DNA of 64,000 bases from NCBI RefSeq assembly GCF_048544455.1, contig NC_133537.1, positions 147,910,058 through 147,974,057 on the forward strand. Direction: 5' to 3'. Every line of letters starts with the position of its first letter. Positions within the stretch are counted from its first letter, which is position 1. The notes under the pieces are model-generated. The model saw only the letters and a program-made list of their open reading frames with translations. It was not told where the DNA came from and did not search any database. A program made the position numbers and the translations under genes. Below are positions 45,012-56,261 of this stretch, piece after piece. The DNA is from Silene latifolia (lineage: Eukaryota; Streptophyta; Magnoliopsida; Caryophyllales; Caryophyllaceae).

Positions 45012-46941
45012 ATGGGTAAAACTCGACAGTCTTCGTTAACCCCTACACCCTCCGACCGCAATCTTGACCCTACTTTCCCTTCTCGGGGACTTTTCAAACA
45101 CCCACATGATTGTGACTCCGTCCTAACTCCGGCCGACATTCCGACGATCAAGAACCTGCTTGGTCTTGGTGATGGGGTGGATATTGCCATCTCGAACCGG
45201 ACGAAAAGCCGACGCCCTCCGTCCAGGGTGGGTTTGCTTCTACTTATATCCGTTTAGATATGGCCTCCGTTTCCCTTTCCCTAAACTCATTCAAGATTTT
45301 ATCTTCACCAACAATTTCGCCATGGCACAAATCTCTGCCGCCATTTGGAGAGTTCTTCTCTATTCTCTGGCCGCTGGTCAGAGTACTGGCAAATCTGTCA
45401 CCCTGGGCGATCTGGCCCATATGTACAAAATCAGGTCCCTGGGCAGGGGTCAATTCTCCTTCCGGGGCCGTGGAGAGGCTCCCTTCAAACATGTGTCAAA
45501 ATCTCGCGATGAGAAATGGTTTGAGGACTTCTTCTACGTGAGGAAGGACTCAATCCGCCTCCGCCGATTATATTTTCGAGAAATGGGTTCGACTTGAGTA
45601 AGTAGCTTTCTTGTTACCCGATTTGTTTTATCTCGCCGCTTACTAGCTTACTTCATCGCCTTTGTGCGGGCCCCCTGCGACCTCACCCGTATCGGCGCCA
45701 AGATCCCCGCATGCAAAGAAGTCGTTCAAAGATTTCGAGTCCGAGAGAAAGTTCCCGGACACGCTTCCTGGTTTTTCTCCTGCTTCTTCCTCCAATCCTC
45801 CTCAATCAGCCCACGGTATGTCTTCTGGTAAGGTTTCTGTAGCCACTCTCGTTTGCATGCCGTTTCTGCGGACGTTTTAACCATTCTGTCGCCTGAGGCT
45901 ATGCGTGCTTGCAGGTTCAAAAGTCGATCAACTGGAACTCATCCTCCAAAGTGCTAAAAGAAAGAGACCCTCCGCCGGCCCGATGTGGCCTCCGCCTCCA
46001 AGAGGAGTGCTCCGCCTCTTTTCGACTCCTCCCACAGTTTCCAGTTCGGCTGCACGCGTGCCCCTGGAGGTTAATCCGTTATCTCGCCATCCGCCTACTC
46101 CCCCTGCCAGTCCTCGTGCTTCGTCTAATGGGGGCATCATTGCTCATTTCCCAGAAGGCTTTGGGAACGTGGACAAGGTGCCCTACTGGCCGGAGATCAA
46201 TCAGCTGCTCTTTCCTTCTGTTGAGGAAACGTTTTCGGAGTTTACCCCAGAGGAGATGGCTGAAAACGATGTGCACAATGCCTTCATGGTAAATATTCTT
46301 CACTTTCTACCCACTGTTTTCTGCATTTACTCGGATTTTGCCTCCCGATTTCCTTGCCGACTCTTGATTTGCTCCGCCCCGGACCCTCCGTCGCACTCTA
46401 CAATAGGAAGATGATCAACATAGTGCAGACGACCAGCCGTGCTACCAGTGCCAAGAATCAGGAGCTGAAGGAAACTGTCGCGGATCTGGCGCAGCAGCGG
46501 GTTGATCTGAAGGAGCGTGTGGTGGAGCTGAAGGCTGAGCTTCCTGACACCAAGAAAAAGTTGAAGGAGGGGGCTGATCAGTTGGCTCGAACCCAGGCCG
46601 TGTGCAGCACTTTCTCTGACTCCCTCAAGCGCTCTGATGAGAAGATCAGTGAGCTGATTTCCCTGGCCACCAATGTTGTTGCATATGCTACCTGGCGGGG
46701 AAAGATCAGTGGGATGCGTGCTGCCCTTGAGGAGGCTCCCACTCAGCAGACCATAGAGGAAGAGGAGAAGCAGCTGGAGATGCTCTACCCCGCTCAACCC
46801 GATCCGAGTATCTTGATGCCCGAGGTTGGTGAGGTGAATTCTCTGCGTTGGGCCGAGCAGCAGCCGGGGGTGATCTTTGGAATGTCCCGGGATTTCTTGC
46901 GACGAGCTCGGGGAGCTATGGCGGCCGAGGATTCTCAGTGA
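45012..46941 (+). pseudogene. aORF of element C: 'putative gypsy type transposon' gene
   Basis: On the plus strand, opposite to pol, the ATG at 45012 opens MGKTRQSSLTPTPSD. A shift near 45190 leads to GWVCFYLYPFRYGLRFPFPKLIQDF and WRVLLYSLA, the signature of the Transposase_28 / putative gypsy type transposon family. GT-AG exons fit as 45012-45597 (GA|GTAAGT), about 45668-45815 (CACG|GTATGT), 45915-46288 (CATG|GTAAAT) and 46407-46941. The acceptor of exon 2 reads TTTGTGCGG, so the AG seems lost compared with element B (TTTGTGCAG). Exon 3 has a Pro-rich part and YWPEINQLLFPS. Exon 4 is a long coiled coil (ELKETVADLAQQRVDLKER). Function unknown. Confidence 0.8.
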
Positions 46942-48290
46942 GCGGTACACGAAATGAGAGGTCGGCAGGCGAAGGGATGCAGGAGGTGGAGGTCATTAAT
47001 GTGACCGATAATTAAATTTTTATGTTTTGATAAACTTTTTGCGGCCGGCCCCGGAGGTGGCGAGACTTTGTAAGTTTTAAACTTGTTCTTGTGTTTGCTC
47101 GCCGGGGTGGCGGTTAAACTTGGGGCCGTATTTTGGCCATATTTTGAAATGCCCCTTGTCATAGTTTGGCAAGGTTTTAGCTTACATATCGTGTGTTTGT
47201 TGTTTATCTTCCCTGTTTTTAGGAAGTTTATGCCGTGTCAGTCTGTTTGACTGATTTAGGCGAGTCCTGTCACCCTGAAAAGGATAACGTTATGACTCGG
47301 CTAGTCTGCCGTGTCGACCGATGGTCGATTTAGGCGTATGCCGCAATGTAAGGAGGAGTGGCTGTGTCAACCTAGGAGGCTGATTTAGACCAGCCTGGTC
47401 AGCCTGAAAAGACTGACCCAGACCAAGCTAGCTGTCGTGTCAGCCGAATGGCTGATTTAGGCATATGCCGCAGTTTTTGGACTACTTAACCTTGTTCATG
47501 ACGCAAGGTGTGTTCATCTCATTTAATGGCAACAGGGGCGTCATTGAGGCAATTTTATCGTCTTTCTAGGACCAGATGGAGACGACTGCGGGATTACGGT
47601 AGCGAGATATCCCTACGTTCCATGTTCGTTTTTGCATGCATCTTTGGGGCCCCGATTAAGTGCGATTAGTGCGAGCTACGTCCAGGGGGTGGTATCGGGG
47701 GTATTTGGATAAGCGTATTCACCGTCGGCCAGGCTCCCTTTCGTATGTTCCACGGTCACTTTGGTGAGGGTGCTCCTTGTGGAGAAAATAGGTTGGGCAT
47801 GTTGGAGTGCCGTGTGCCTTGTCACCCCACGTTGGCAGTTAACAGTCCTGCTAGACATCATTTCAAAGTACCATAGATACCAGAATTCAAAGTGATGTGC
47901 TTAGAGAAGCCTAAAAATAAGAAAATCTATAAAAATGATGTGAAGTACATGTCGCCATCTCATGGGTTACCAGAGCAATTGTGGTCCCAGGACGCTGCCA
48001 GACCACACCATCCAATAGTAGTTTAAAGTTTAAAAAAATAACTTAAAGATACCAGAAATAAGAGTGATACTGGCAGTATGCCTACTACCGAATTTTTATT
48101 TTAAAAATGATTTGGCTTCTCACAGTACATTATTCTGAAAGCTAGAGTCTACTTATTATTAAAAGTAATATCTCTTCAGGTGAAGTATATTCCATGGGCG
48201 TTGTATGATTTGACTGTCCATAGTCATCGATCAGATGCGCCATGGCCAACAACTCCTTCTACGGTATGGTCCTTCCCATTTGTAGGCGAA
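46942..48290. other. convergent spacer of element C with diverged repeats
   Basis: No gene. At 47220-47480 the words TGATTTAGGCNTATGCCGCA and GTCANCCTGAAAAG recur with GTGTCAGCC-like words, giving a set of imperfect repeats. The region separates the 3' ends of the aORF (plus) and integrase (minus). Confidence 0.5.
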
Positions 48291-49198
48291 TTTGCACTCG
48301 CTTTTCGATTTTTGGTGTTTTGAAACACCTCTCGGAGAACTAGGTCTCCTACCTCCAGTGAGTCGACTTTCACATTCTTGTTGTAACTCCCGGCCACCGA
48401 TCGTTTGTAGGCGACCGGACGGATTTTTGCGCTTGCTCGCGGCTCGTCAGTGTGTCCAGGCTTCGGTCATGTCCGCATTGTTCGGTTCCCTCGTCATATT
48501 TTCATACCGTGAGTGGGAATTAGAACTTCGATGGAATGACCGCTTCGCGCCAAACACCGGATCGAAGGGTGTTTGACTGTTGCTACCTTTGGCGTCGTTA
48601 CGTCGGACCATAACACTAGTGGCAACTCATCCGCCCACTTTCCTCCTAACTCCCGTAACCTCCTTCTCGATTGTCCATAATAATTTTATTCTTTGGATTC
48701 ACTTGTCCATTGGACTTTGGAGTCCTAGGTGCGACTTTTTTAAGGTGATATTCCACCGGCACAAAGTATCCTCGGTATCGTTGGAGATGAATTGTGAGCC
48801 ATTGTCACATATGATTTCTGATGGGATACCAAATCTGCAAACGATGTTTCGTTTTATGAATGAAATGACTTGTTTGTCTTTTACCTCCGTGAATGCTTCT
48901 GCCTCTATCCACTTGGAGAAGTAATCTGTCATTGCTAGCATCCGGGTTACATTTCCGTGGCCCGTGGTAGGGGGCCTACTATGTCCATGCCCCATGCCAT
49001 GAATGGCCAAGGAGAGATGATAGGGAGCAGAGGCTCCGCTGGCTGGTGGATCATGGGCGCTGAGCGCTGGCAGGCATCACATTTTCGTGCATACTCTGCT
49101 GCATCTGCTTTCATTGAAGGCCAATAATATCCCTGTCTAAGTGCTTTATTTGCCGGACTCGCCCCCGCATGGTTTCCACATTCGCCCGTGGAGAGCAT
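48291..49198 (-). pseudogene. pol: integrase of element C, broken
   Basis: The HHCC zinc domain is at about 49185-49070 (TGECGNHAG, ARKCDACQR). WGMDIVGPLP is near 48975. The catalytic core MTDYFSKWIEAE (about 48930) and IICDNGSQF (about 48810) follow in a shifted frame. The Glu region and C-terminal part are degraded below about 48720. At least two frameshifts. Confidence 0.88.
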
Positions 49199-49498
49199 GT
49201 AACACGATCTGCGCTTCTTCCTTGTCCAGGCACCGTAGGTAGGGGCCTGCTAGCGATTTTCTGAATAATATATCATCAATAAGTATGAATCTGGAGGCCT
49301 TTATTCTAAAAGCTCTTACTTTCTTCTTATCATCTGGTAGCTTGTTATGGCGCAGCCAGTCTAGGTAAGGTGTGCGTCAGTCGTCTGCTGGATCGGCTAC
49401 CTGGTCAAGCGTCTGCCCGTTTGACCGAGAGCTCTCACCTTCCTCTGTAACTGCTTGGATTTCCTTTTTGCTTTGTGGATCCTCCAGTTCACCCCTGT

Positions 49499-50402
49499 CT
49501 ATTTCGTCTTCCTTACGGATAGAGGGTTCCAAAGATATGTGCTATTGGAATCTTTGGATAGCTCTGTTGGCTTGAATGTTGCCCCCGGGGTTGCTGGGCG
49601 TCGCTTCCACGTTCGATCTCTGGGGACCTGTTTAAGCTTGCAAGATTCGAATTTTTGTTTTAATTCCTTTGCTACTTTTAGGTATGCTATCATCTTCGAA
49701 TCTCTGGCTATAAACTCATCATTCACGTGGTTGACTATTAACAAGGAGTCACTGGATATGAGCAGGTGTCTGACCCCTGACTCCAGTGCTAGCTTCATTC
49801 CCAATATCAAGGCTCGTATTCTGTTTCATTGTTGGTTGCCTTGAATTCACATCTTACAGCTTGCGCTATCAGATCTCCCTGTGGTGATCGCAAAATTAAT
49901 CCTACGCCTGTCCCCCTTTGGTTGGAGGCTCCGTCGATATGCATCCGCGGACACGTCTCGCTTGCTTCCTTCTAAAGTGAGGATCTCGATGTCGCCGGAT
50001 TCTCGGATGGCCGGATGAAGTCGACACGGTCGGCAAAGTGCTCGTGATTTGATTCTTTGTTCTAGGGTCGTATTGGATGTCGTATCCATTGAGGTGTACA
50101 AACCATTTAGACATTCTTCCTGATAGCTCAGGCCTCCTCATGATAGCTTTTAGCGGGTAGTTTGTCACAACATGTATGATGTGTGACTCAAAATAGGGAC
50201 GCAGTTTGCGAGATTCTACTACCAATGCTAGTACTAACTTTTCAAGATATGTGTACCTGGTCTCTGCCGGCAGCAGAGACTTGCTTACGTAGTACACTGG
50301 CTTCTGCTCCTTTTCTTGCTCTCTGACCAGGACAGCACTCACTGCTACTTCTGTGACAGCTAGGTATAGGAATAATGGTTCACCTGGCTTTGGTTTTGAC
50401 AA
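49499..50402 (-). pseudogene. pol: dual RNase H of element C, broken
   Basis: The first RNase H (YYVSKSLLPAETRYTYLEKLVLALV and LRPYFESHIIHVVTNYPLK) is at about 50310-50145. The second, archaeal-type domain is shifted. AEYEA-like sequence is frame-disrupted near 49820, with LALESGVRHLLISSDSLLIVNHVN at about 49790-49720. Stops and shifts near 50050 and 49850 prevent one continuous product. Confidence 0.85.
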
Positions 50403-51260
50403 CGAGTGGCGGGAATTTCTTGAGATAGTGCTTCAGGTCTCGAAGGATTGCTCGTGTTCGGCCGGTCCGCTCAAACTTCCGGCTTTTCCTTAGCACGTAA
50501 AATAGCCTCGCATTTGTCGAAGATCTTGAAATGAACCTGTTCAGGGCTGCTACCTTTCCAGCTAGTCTTTGAACATCCTTAGGTTTCTCGGGTGATTCCA
50601 GCTGTAAGATAGCTTTGATCTGCTCGATGCTGGCTTCTATTCCTCTCTGAGTTACGATATAGCCCAAGAATTTGCCAGAAGACACCCCGAAGGTGCATTT
50701 AGATGGGTTTAATTTCATCTTGTATTCCCTGAGGGTCTTGAATGTTTCGCCAGATGTCACATATGATCTTTGGCTTTTCGATTTCACCACCATGTCATCA
50801 ATGTACACCTCCATGGTTCTTCCTATCTGCTCTTTGAACATGCGGTTAACCAACCTTTGATATGTGGAGCCTGCATTCTTTAGGCCGAACGGCATGACGT
50901 TGTAGCAATATATTCCTCTTTCGGACATAAATGATGTCTTCTCTGGTCCTGCAGGATCCATCTTGATCCGATTGTATCCACTCCATGCATCCGAAATGTT
51001 AGCATCTCGTGTCCAGTTGTTGCATCTACCATTGCATCAATATGAGGCAGCGGGAATGGATCTTTAGGACATGCTTTGTTGAGATCAGTGAAGTCCACAC
51101 ATACTCTCCACTTCCCATTCTTTTTAGGCACCACCACTACATTAGACAACCATTCTGGGTATTTCACTTCTCTTATCTTCTTTCTTTGCCAGCAGTCTGT
51201 CTACTTCCTGGTTGATTACCTTATTTTCTCTCGCCGCAAACTTTCTCCTTCTGTTGGATG
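50380..51260 (-). pseudogene. pol: reverse transcriptase of element C, broken
   Basis: The fingers motif VPKKNGKWRVCVDFTDLNKA is at about 51130-51070. A shift at about 50990-50960 leads to GIYCYNVMPFGLKNAGSTYQR. The catalytic YIDDMVV box is at about 50805-50785, then FGVSSGKFLGYIVTQRGIEAS and VAALNRFISRS. All catalytic residues are present but in two frames. Confidence 0.92.
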
Positions 51261-51504
51261 GGTTTACACTTTGGGTCCACGTTAAGCTTATGTGTTATGA
51301 TGGATGGATCTATGCCTATCATATCATCGTATGACCATGCAAAGCAATCCATGTTATCTTGTAAGAACTTGACTAGCTGCTGTCGTAAGCTTCATGTACA
51401 TCCTGCTCCAATGAGCACGGTTCTCTCCGGGTGCGGCTTGTCCGGGTTAATCCGATCCGGCTCTTCTGCTTGGGGGCTCGATGTATTCGTCTGGATAGGC
51501 CGCT

Positions 51505-51930
51505 TCAGTAATTGCTATGTGGGAGGGTGGCGGTGCACTTGAGTGCCTTCTTGTAGCGACCTCTAGCTTCCTCCTGATCTCTTCTTATCGTTTCTACTCC
51601 CCATGGGGTAGGGAACTTTATGCACTGGTGATATGTTGAAAGGACTGCTTTCATCTGGTGCAGCCATGGTCTTCCTAGGACGACGTTGTAAGTAGAGGGG
51701 CCATCTATAACCAGGTACCTGACTTGCTTGTTGACTCCTCCCACATAGGTGGGGATGATTATCTCACCTAGCGAGTTGGTGTTTCTCCCTCGAAGCCTAC
51801 TAGCGGGATAGTCTTCTCTCAGAATCCTTCTCATTTGAATCCCATGTTCTCTATGGTTTTCAAAGATGATTAAGTTGACCGAGCTTCCGTATCTACCAAG
51901 ACCTTTCTTCGTGCAATTGGCCATTGACAA
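51505..51930 (-). pseudogene. pro: aspartic protease of element C, broken
   Basis: GSSVNLI, IIIPTYVGGVNKQVRYLVI and YNVVLGRPWLHQM match the protease of element B closely. The bases for the catalytic Asp-Thr-Gly are shifted by one base near 51895, so the open frame reads RYGSSVNLI instead of DTGSS. Confidence 0.85.
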
Positions 51931-52116
51931 GGTGATAATAAGTGCATCATGGTGTTCTCGTTCATCGTATGTATCTCCTTCATCAAAGCTTCATGGCGGG
52001 CAGGTCGTTGTGAGAAATTCTACAAGAGTTGGTTGGCTGTCTCCTTTGGTCTCGGTGGCATGTCTCTTGGTCTGCTGAGTATGTCAGCCGCTTAAGTCCG
52101 AGCTTTGTTATCACGT

Positions 52117-52576
52117 TTATAATTTTAGTGCATGTGGGTGGGTTCCCGGCCATGAGCCTACCTTATCCCGCCGCTTGCCCCCACGTGGTAACAGATGGCT
52201 CGGCTTTCCTTGTTCGTCTGACAGGCGCTTGATCTCTCTTCTCAATGTGTAGCAATCCTCAGTATTGTGTCCGATATCACGATGGAATTCACACTTCTTT
52301 TTGCTATCCTTTCTCCAAGCTTGCTCTTCTACTGATGGGTTGGGCCACCTGACTCCATTTCCCATCTCTCTGAGCGCCTTCAAGATTCCTCCGATACCTG
52401 TAGTGAATCCATACTCTGCCAGGGTGGGGAGTAGCTGGTTTTCCTCGATTCTGTTGACTTCCCTCCCATATGGTCTGTATCTCTCGTCCTTCTTGTTGGT
52501 GGTTTGCTTTCTTCCTGATTTCTCCACGGCTGAAGTACTAGAAATACTTGGCGCGTTCTGTAAGCTGATTTCTTCC
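52117..52576 (-). pseudogene. gag: gag C-terminal part of element C
   Basis: Residues match the gag tail of element B: EYGFTTGIGGILKALREMG and the knuckle CEFHRDIGHNTEDC (about 52290-52250). Everything N-terminal, including the capsid domain, is missing because the gene is cut at 52576/52577 by the 58 bp flank copy. Confidence 0.88.
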
Positions 52577-52634
52577 TGATACACATTATTGGTCCATAAA
52601 GCTTTAATTTCAGAAAAAAAACATTGATACGTAT
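52577..52634. repeat. inner copy of the 58 bp CACTA flank
   Basis: Copy of 43896-43953, placed between truncated gag and the high-coordinate LTR of element C where PBS and leader should be. Confidence 0.88.
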
Positions 52635-53342
52635 TGTTTAGGTATTTTTAACCAAATCGATTAATTAGGGTCAATGTAGTCTATATTCGTTGGTCGATTG
52701 TATGATGATTTGTATGTCAATAGGTAAACGGAAAAAATAAAGTACGTAATGTAAATTGACACGTAAGATTTTGGTGACGCGGAAAACCCAATGTGGGAAC
52801 AACCGCGGGAGGGACGGTACCCTGCCAAGTATTGCACTATATGAATTGGAGAATGATTACAATTGTGATGCGTAGCTAATCCCGCCGGCCCTAGGCGCCA
52901 GCCCGCAAGATCCAGAATGAGCGTATATTATTTGCTGAGATATGATCTTGATTATTGTTGTATGAATGAATACGGATGTGTTGAATGAGTTGTCTTGGAT
53001 CTCCTCTTTGATTTGCTTCCTTGGCTATTTATAGGGTAAGAACCCTAGACATGTCCTACCTCGAATATGGAAAGGGAATATTATTTCCATAAGGACTTCT
53101 TTCCAAACCCGAACTCTTTTACCAATTCTCCCCAATCTCCCTAACTTCTCCCTGACTTCTCCTTAACTTCTCCCTAACACTCCTTTTCCTAACGCGGGCA
53201 CCTTCTTTTGACGGGCTCTTGATCCTTCTCATGCCCATCTCCCCTTTTTCTGACCGCGGACTCCCTTTCTCCTTACCACCTCTTTTGTAATCTTTATCTT
53301 ATCAAATGGGCCTTTTCTATTATGCTATTTTTAGCCCAAACA
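52635..53342 (-). repeat. 5'-side LTR of element C
   Basis: Minus-strand LTR starting TGTTTGGGC at 53342. It is flanked on both sides by CGTAT (52630-52634 and 53343-53347), so taken alone it looks like a solo LTR in CACTA DNA. Confidence 0.9.
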
Positions 53343-53488
53343 CGTATAATGATCTAATTTGGTTTTGACAACATGATTTTATATTGACGATGGTAATAAT
53401 TGAGCCGAGAAACTCTTTACATAAACTGATAGTGTCAAATTAAATATAATTGTAATATTAGTTGCTTTTTTCTATTATATAGACCAAT

Positions 53489-53950
53489 ATGGATCGTACG
53501 TGGATGATGGATGGGAAAAGATGTGATCCTAAATATGATGCCGGTTTAGCTGAATTTTATAAATTTGTTAGAAAGAATGTGAAAGACAAGTCTAATATGC
53601 CATGCCCTTGTGAAATGTGTCTGAATATCAAATATATGAACTTCTCGGATGTTAAAATCCATTTAGAAAAGAATAAATTTATTTCAAAGTATAAACTTTG
53701 GAGGTTTCATGGGGAGTCTAGAGTGGTACAGAAAATGGAGGAAAATATGGGAGAGACTGAGATTGAGGGGGGAAGTCTTCCTATAGAAAAAGGTATCGAC
53801 TCACCGGAAGATTCGGACTGGGATATGAATTCTTGTGATATGAATTCTGTGTCCGCTGACGAGTTTGATGATGATGAATTAGAAAAAATATTACGAGATC
53901 GGTTAATTGAAGACGGTCTTGAAGAAGATAACCCTTACCTAGAGCTATGA
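53489..53950 (+). pseudogene. CACTA transposase N-terminal (transposase-associated) domain
   Basis: 153 residues starting MDRTWMMDGKRCDPKYDAGL. MPCPCEMCLN and the WRFHGE motif match the transposase-associated domain that begins plant TNP2-type CACTA transposases. The acidic tail (DEFDDDELEKILRD) is also usual. The reading frame stops at 53950, and the catalytic TNP2 core is absent. An internal deletion derivative is the simplest view. Confidence 0.85.
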
Positions 53951-54096
53951 CATGTACGGAGTGTGGCAGGGGTCGAAAACTGATATTTGCAGCTTATCAC
54001 GAAAGGTATACATAAAGCTTCCCATTTTCGAACTTCTATTTATTTATGCCTGGCTATTTACGTGAAATTTTCTCATTGTCCTCTTTTTTTAATCAA

Positions 54097-55237
54097 AGTG
54101 ATCATTGGATGTTGGCTGCAATTATTCCATTTGAAAGTATTGTGTATTGGTGTGATCCTGCTGGGTATACGAAGCCTCGATAGTTTATCATGGAAATAAT
54201 TAATAGGTAAATCATGTATATTACATGTTAGTGCGTGATTTGAATTATGTTTGACATAACGACTTATTTTAGTTAAATCAAATACAGAGCCTTCGGGAAA
54301 AGAAACTCTATCGATCCACTTGCAGGGCTCGAGGCAAAACCAATTACTTGGAGAATAATTAAGGTATATCTTTTATATTGTCAATATTTATTAGGAAAAA
54401 ATTCAATTTGTGTATGTAGCATTTAGTGAAACTTTCTGATTTGGAGTTAGGTGTTGTCTCTTTTGATGCATTCGAAGGGTAATGGAAGTATATAGTTGTC
54501 AGTTGTGTTCAATGTTTTTGGTCTGTTGGTGCGTGCATCATGATGTAGCTGCGGTCACCTGATAGACTACTTAGACTATAGTTGAATCATGTCAAATTTG
54601 ATGGATTTTGGTTTGTTGGTGCGTGCATCATCTGAATGTGCCGCATATCGAGCTCTTACGGAATCTGTGATTCCTAAATCTCACCCCTATTTTTTAGTCT
54701 TAGGGTTGAGCCTTGATCTGAGGTACTTCCTGCTTTAGCCTTTATCGCTCGGCACCTGATCAGTTTGTGTAGCTTTTGGTCTGTTGGTGCATCATGTGAA
54801 TGTGCAGCATCTGATTTGTTGATGTAGCATTTAGTGCTGATTTTCTCCAGTATTTGCATTCTCGCCAGTTTTTGCATCAGGCTTTATTTTGGCCTGTTTT
54901 TTGTCGGAGTAGATATAACATATGTATATGGGTTTGGGAGCGTATTATGCGGGTATTATATTTGTCGATATAGATATATTAATATTACCCCAAATGTATG
55001 TATTTTTTTTCTTCGTTTCAATTATTTTCATCGCTTTGCTTATTATAATCTCCATCTTATTAATTGCTTTACTTTACACGTCATATATATAGCGTATTAA
55101 CTAAATTTTTGGATGTCCTATATATATAGGTCATGCTTAACGCCCCAAAGACATATACGGTTAAGCAAATCGACGAGGTGCGGAATGTTTGGGCTGAATT
55201 CACACTCAATTTTAAGCCGAAAAGTAATTATGGATGA
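54097..55237 (+). pseudogene. Ulp1/C48-like protease remnants in the CACTA
   Basis: Around 54103-54190 the plus strand reads DHWMLAAIIPFESIVYWCDP, resembling the HW...D segment of the Ulp1-like proteins encoded by many CACTA elements. At about 55147-55200, TYTVKQIDEVRNVWAEF resembles their C-terminal EIDEVREEWAEF motif; this frame stops at 55237. The sequence between is not coding in any clear way and may be intron or decay. The Cys region is not recognisable. The assignment rests on short motifs. Confidence 0.5.
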
Positions 55238-55539
55238 AGACGATTACAATTTTTTGATGTTCAATTATTTTTGCACTTACATGCTACTAAGTAATAACGA
55301 TTCAAGGATTTTTAGTTATATTTTGTAAGTATGAAAGTACGTTTGTAGCCTATGCGCTACTACAAACATTAACGATGTATATTTTTTCAAGGATTTGTCC
55401 TTGTTAATTCCAAAAAAATTTGTTGCGTAAAATATGCTGGAGTTTCTGAATTTTAATGCAGGCTTAATTCTTATATGAGCTATATACGATTCAATCGTGT
55501 AGGAATTACAATGAAAAAGGAAATATAAAAAAAATCACT
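55238..55539. other. CACTA right arm spacer
   Basis: A/T-rich sequence without a gene; probably the 3' untranslated part of the former transposon gene. Confidence 0.4.
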
Positions 55540-55916
55540 TTTCAAAGAGAACGGTTAATTGTTAAACCTGTTCTATTTGAAATGGTACAACAATGGCGCC
55601 AAATGGTATATCATAGAGCACGCCTTAACAAACAGGATGGTTGTATCATCCCCCATTCTCTTTGAAAAGGTTCAACAATGGCGCCAAACACCTTTGTCAA
55701 AGAGAACGCCTTAACAAAGAGCCCGGTCCCCTTTTACACCCGTGTTGTTTGAAATATCAATGAGAGCGGTTCCCTTTAGCAACCGTGCTATTTGAAATAA
55801 CAACGAGCACGGGTTGACCATTTACCAACCGTTCTCATATATCAAAGAGAACGCGCCAGCCTGAGCCGGTTGAAAGATGCATTTAGAACGGTGCTTGACC
55901 GTTCTCCTTAATGGTT
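55540..55916. repeat. right subterminal repeats of the CACTA
   Basis: Variants of AAAGAGAACGGTT and its complement occur many times, as on the left arm, up to the terminal repeat at 55917-55928. Confidence 0.75.
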
Positions 55917-55928
55917 ATTGTAGTAGTG

Positions 55929-56171
55929 CCAAAGATCGAACAAATCGAGCAATTCTGCACCGGAGTCACCACGAAAACCGAAAGACGTCCCCAAATACCG
56001 ACCGGAAGAGTGGCAGCCCTTAACAAATTCATATCCAGATCCTCGGACAGATGCAGGCTGTTTTACGATGTACTTAGAAAGAGCCAGAGATTCGAGTGGA
56101 CGGAGGAACATGTGAGAGCATTTCAGAGTCAAACGTTATCTCAAAGACCCCACCACTCCCGTCAAGCGTAA
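55929..56171 (+). pseudogene. pol: RT thumb region of element B, right part
   Basis: Directly after the CACTA the RT of element B resumes. VAALNKFISRSSDRCRLFYDVLRKS (about 56011-56085) is the conserved stretch between RT and RNase H. An extra base near the junction and further shifts after 56100 break the frame. Confidence 0.85.
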
Positions 56172-56261
56172 CCGGGAGAGCCACTATTCCCGTCTGTCGA
56201 TCCACGAAGTAGCGATCGGTGCGGCAACTAGTGCGAGAGCAGGAAGGATCACAAAGACCCG

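Larger units (their letters stand above)
43954..53342 (-). mobile_element. Tat-lineage Ty3/gypsy element C, nested in the CACTA
   Basis: LTRs of 709 and 708 bp (43954-44662 and 52635-53342) flank, on the minus strand, truncated gag, protease, RT, RNase H and integrase. A plus-strand aORF lies near the 3' LTR. TSD CGTAT. PBS, leader and the N-terminal part of gag are missing; in their place is a 58 bp copy of the host flank. Protein motifs and the aORF show that C is a relative of element B. The LTRs are nearly identical except for a patch near 44200/52880. Confidence 0.9.
40787..55928. mobile_element. CACTA (En/Spm) DNA transposon, defective
   Basis: Terminal inverted repeats CACTACTACAAT and a 3 bp TSD (CCA) define the ends. 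Subterminal regions are rich in repeated AAAGAGAACGGTT-like words. Without the nested element C, the CACTA itself is about 5.7 kb. It retains only an N-terminal transposase-associated domain and Ulp1-like remnants and lacks the TNP2 catalytic core, so it depends on an autonomous relative. It inserted into the RT of element B. Confidence 0.93.

Noticed and set aside
43896-53342. Reading the 58 bp plus LTR repeat as one longer LTR
   Set aside because: The outer flanks with TSD CGTAT and the terminal TG/CA place the LTR end at 43954/52635. The extra 58 bp is CACTA DNA.
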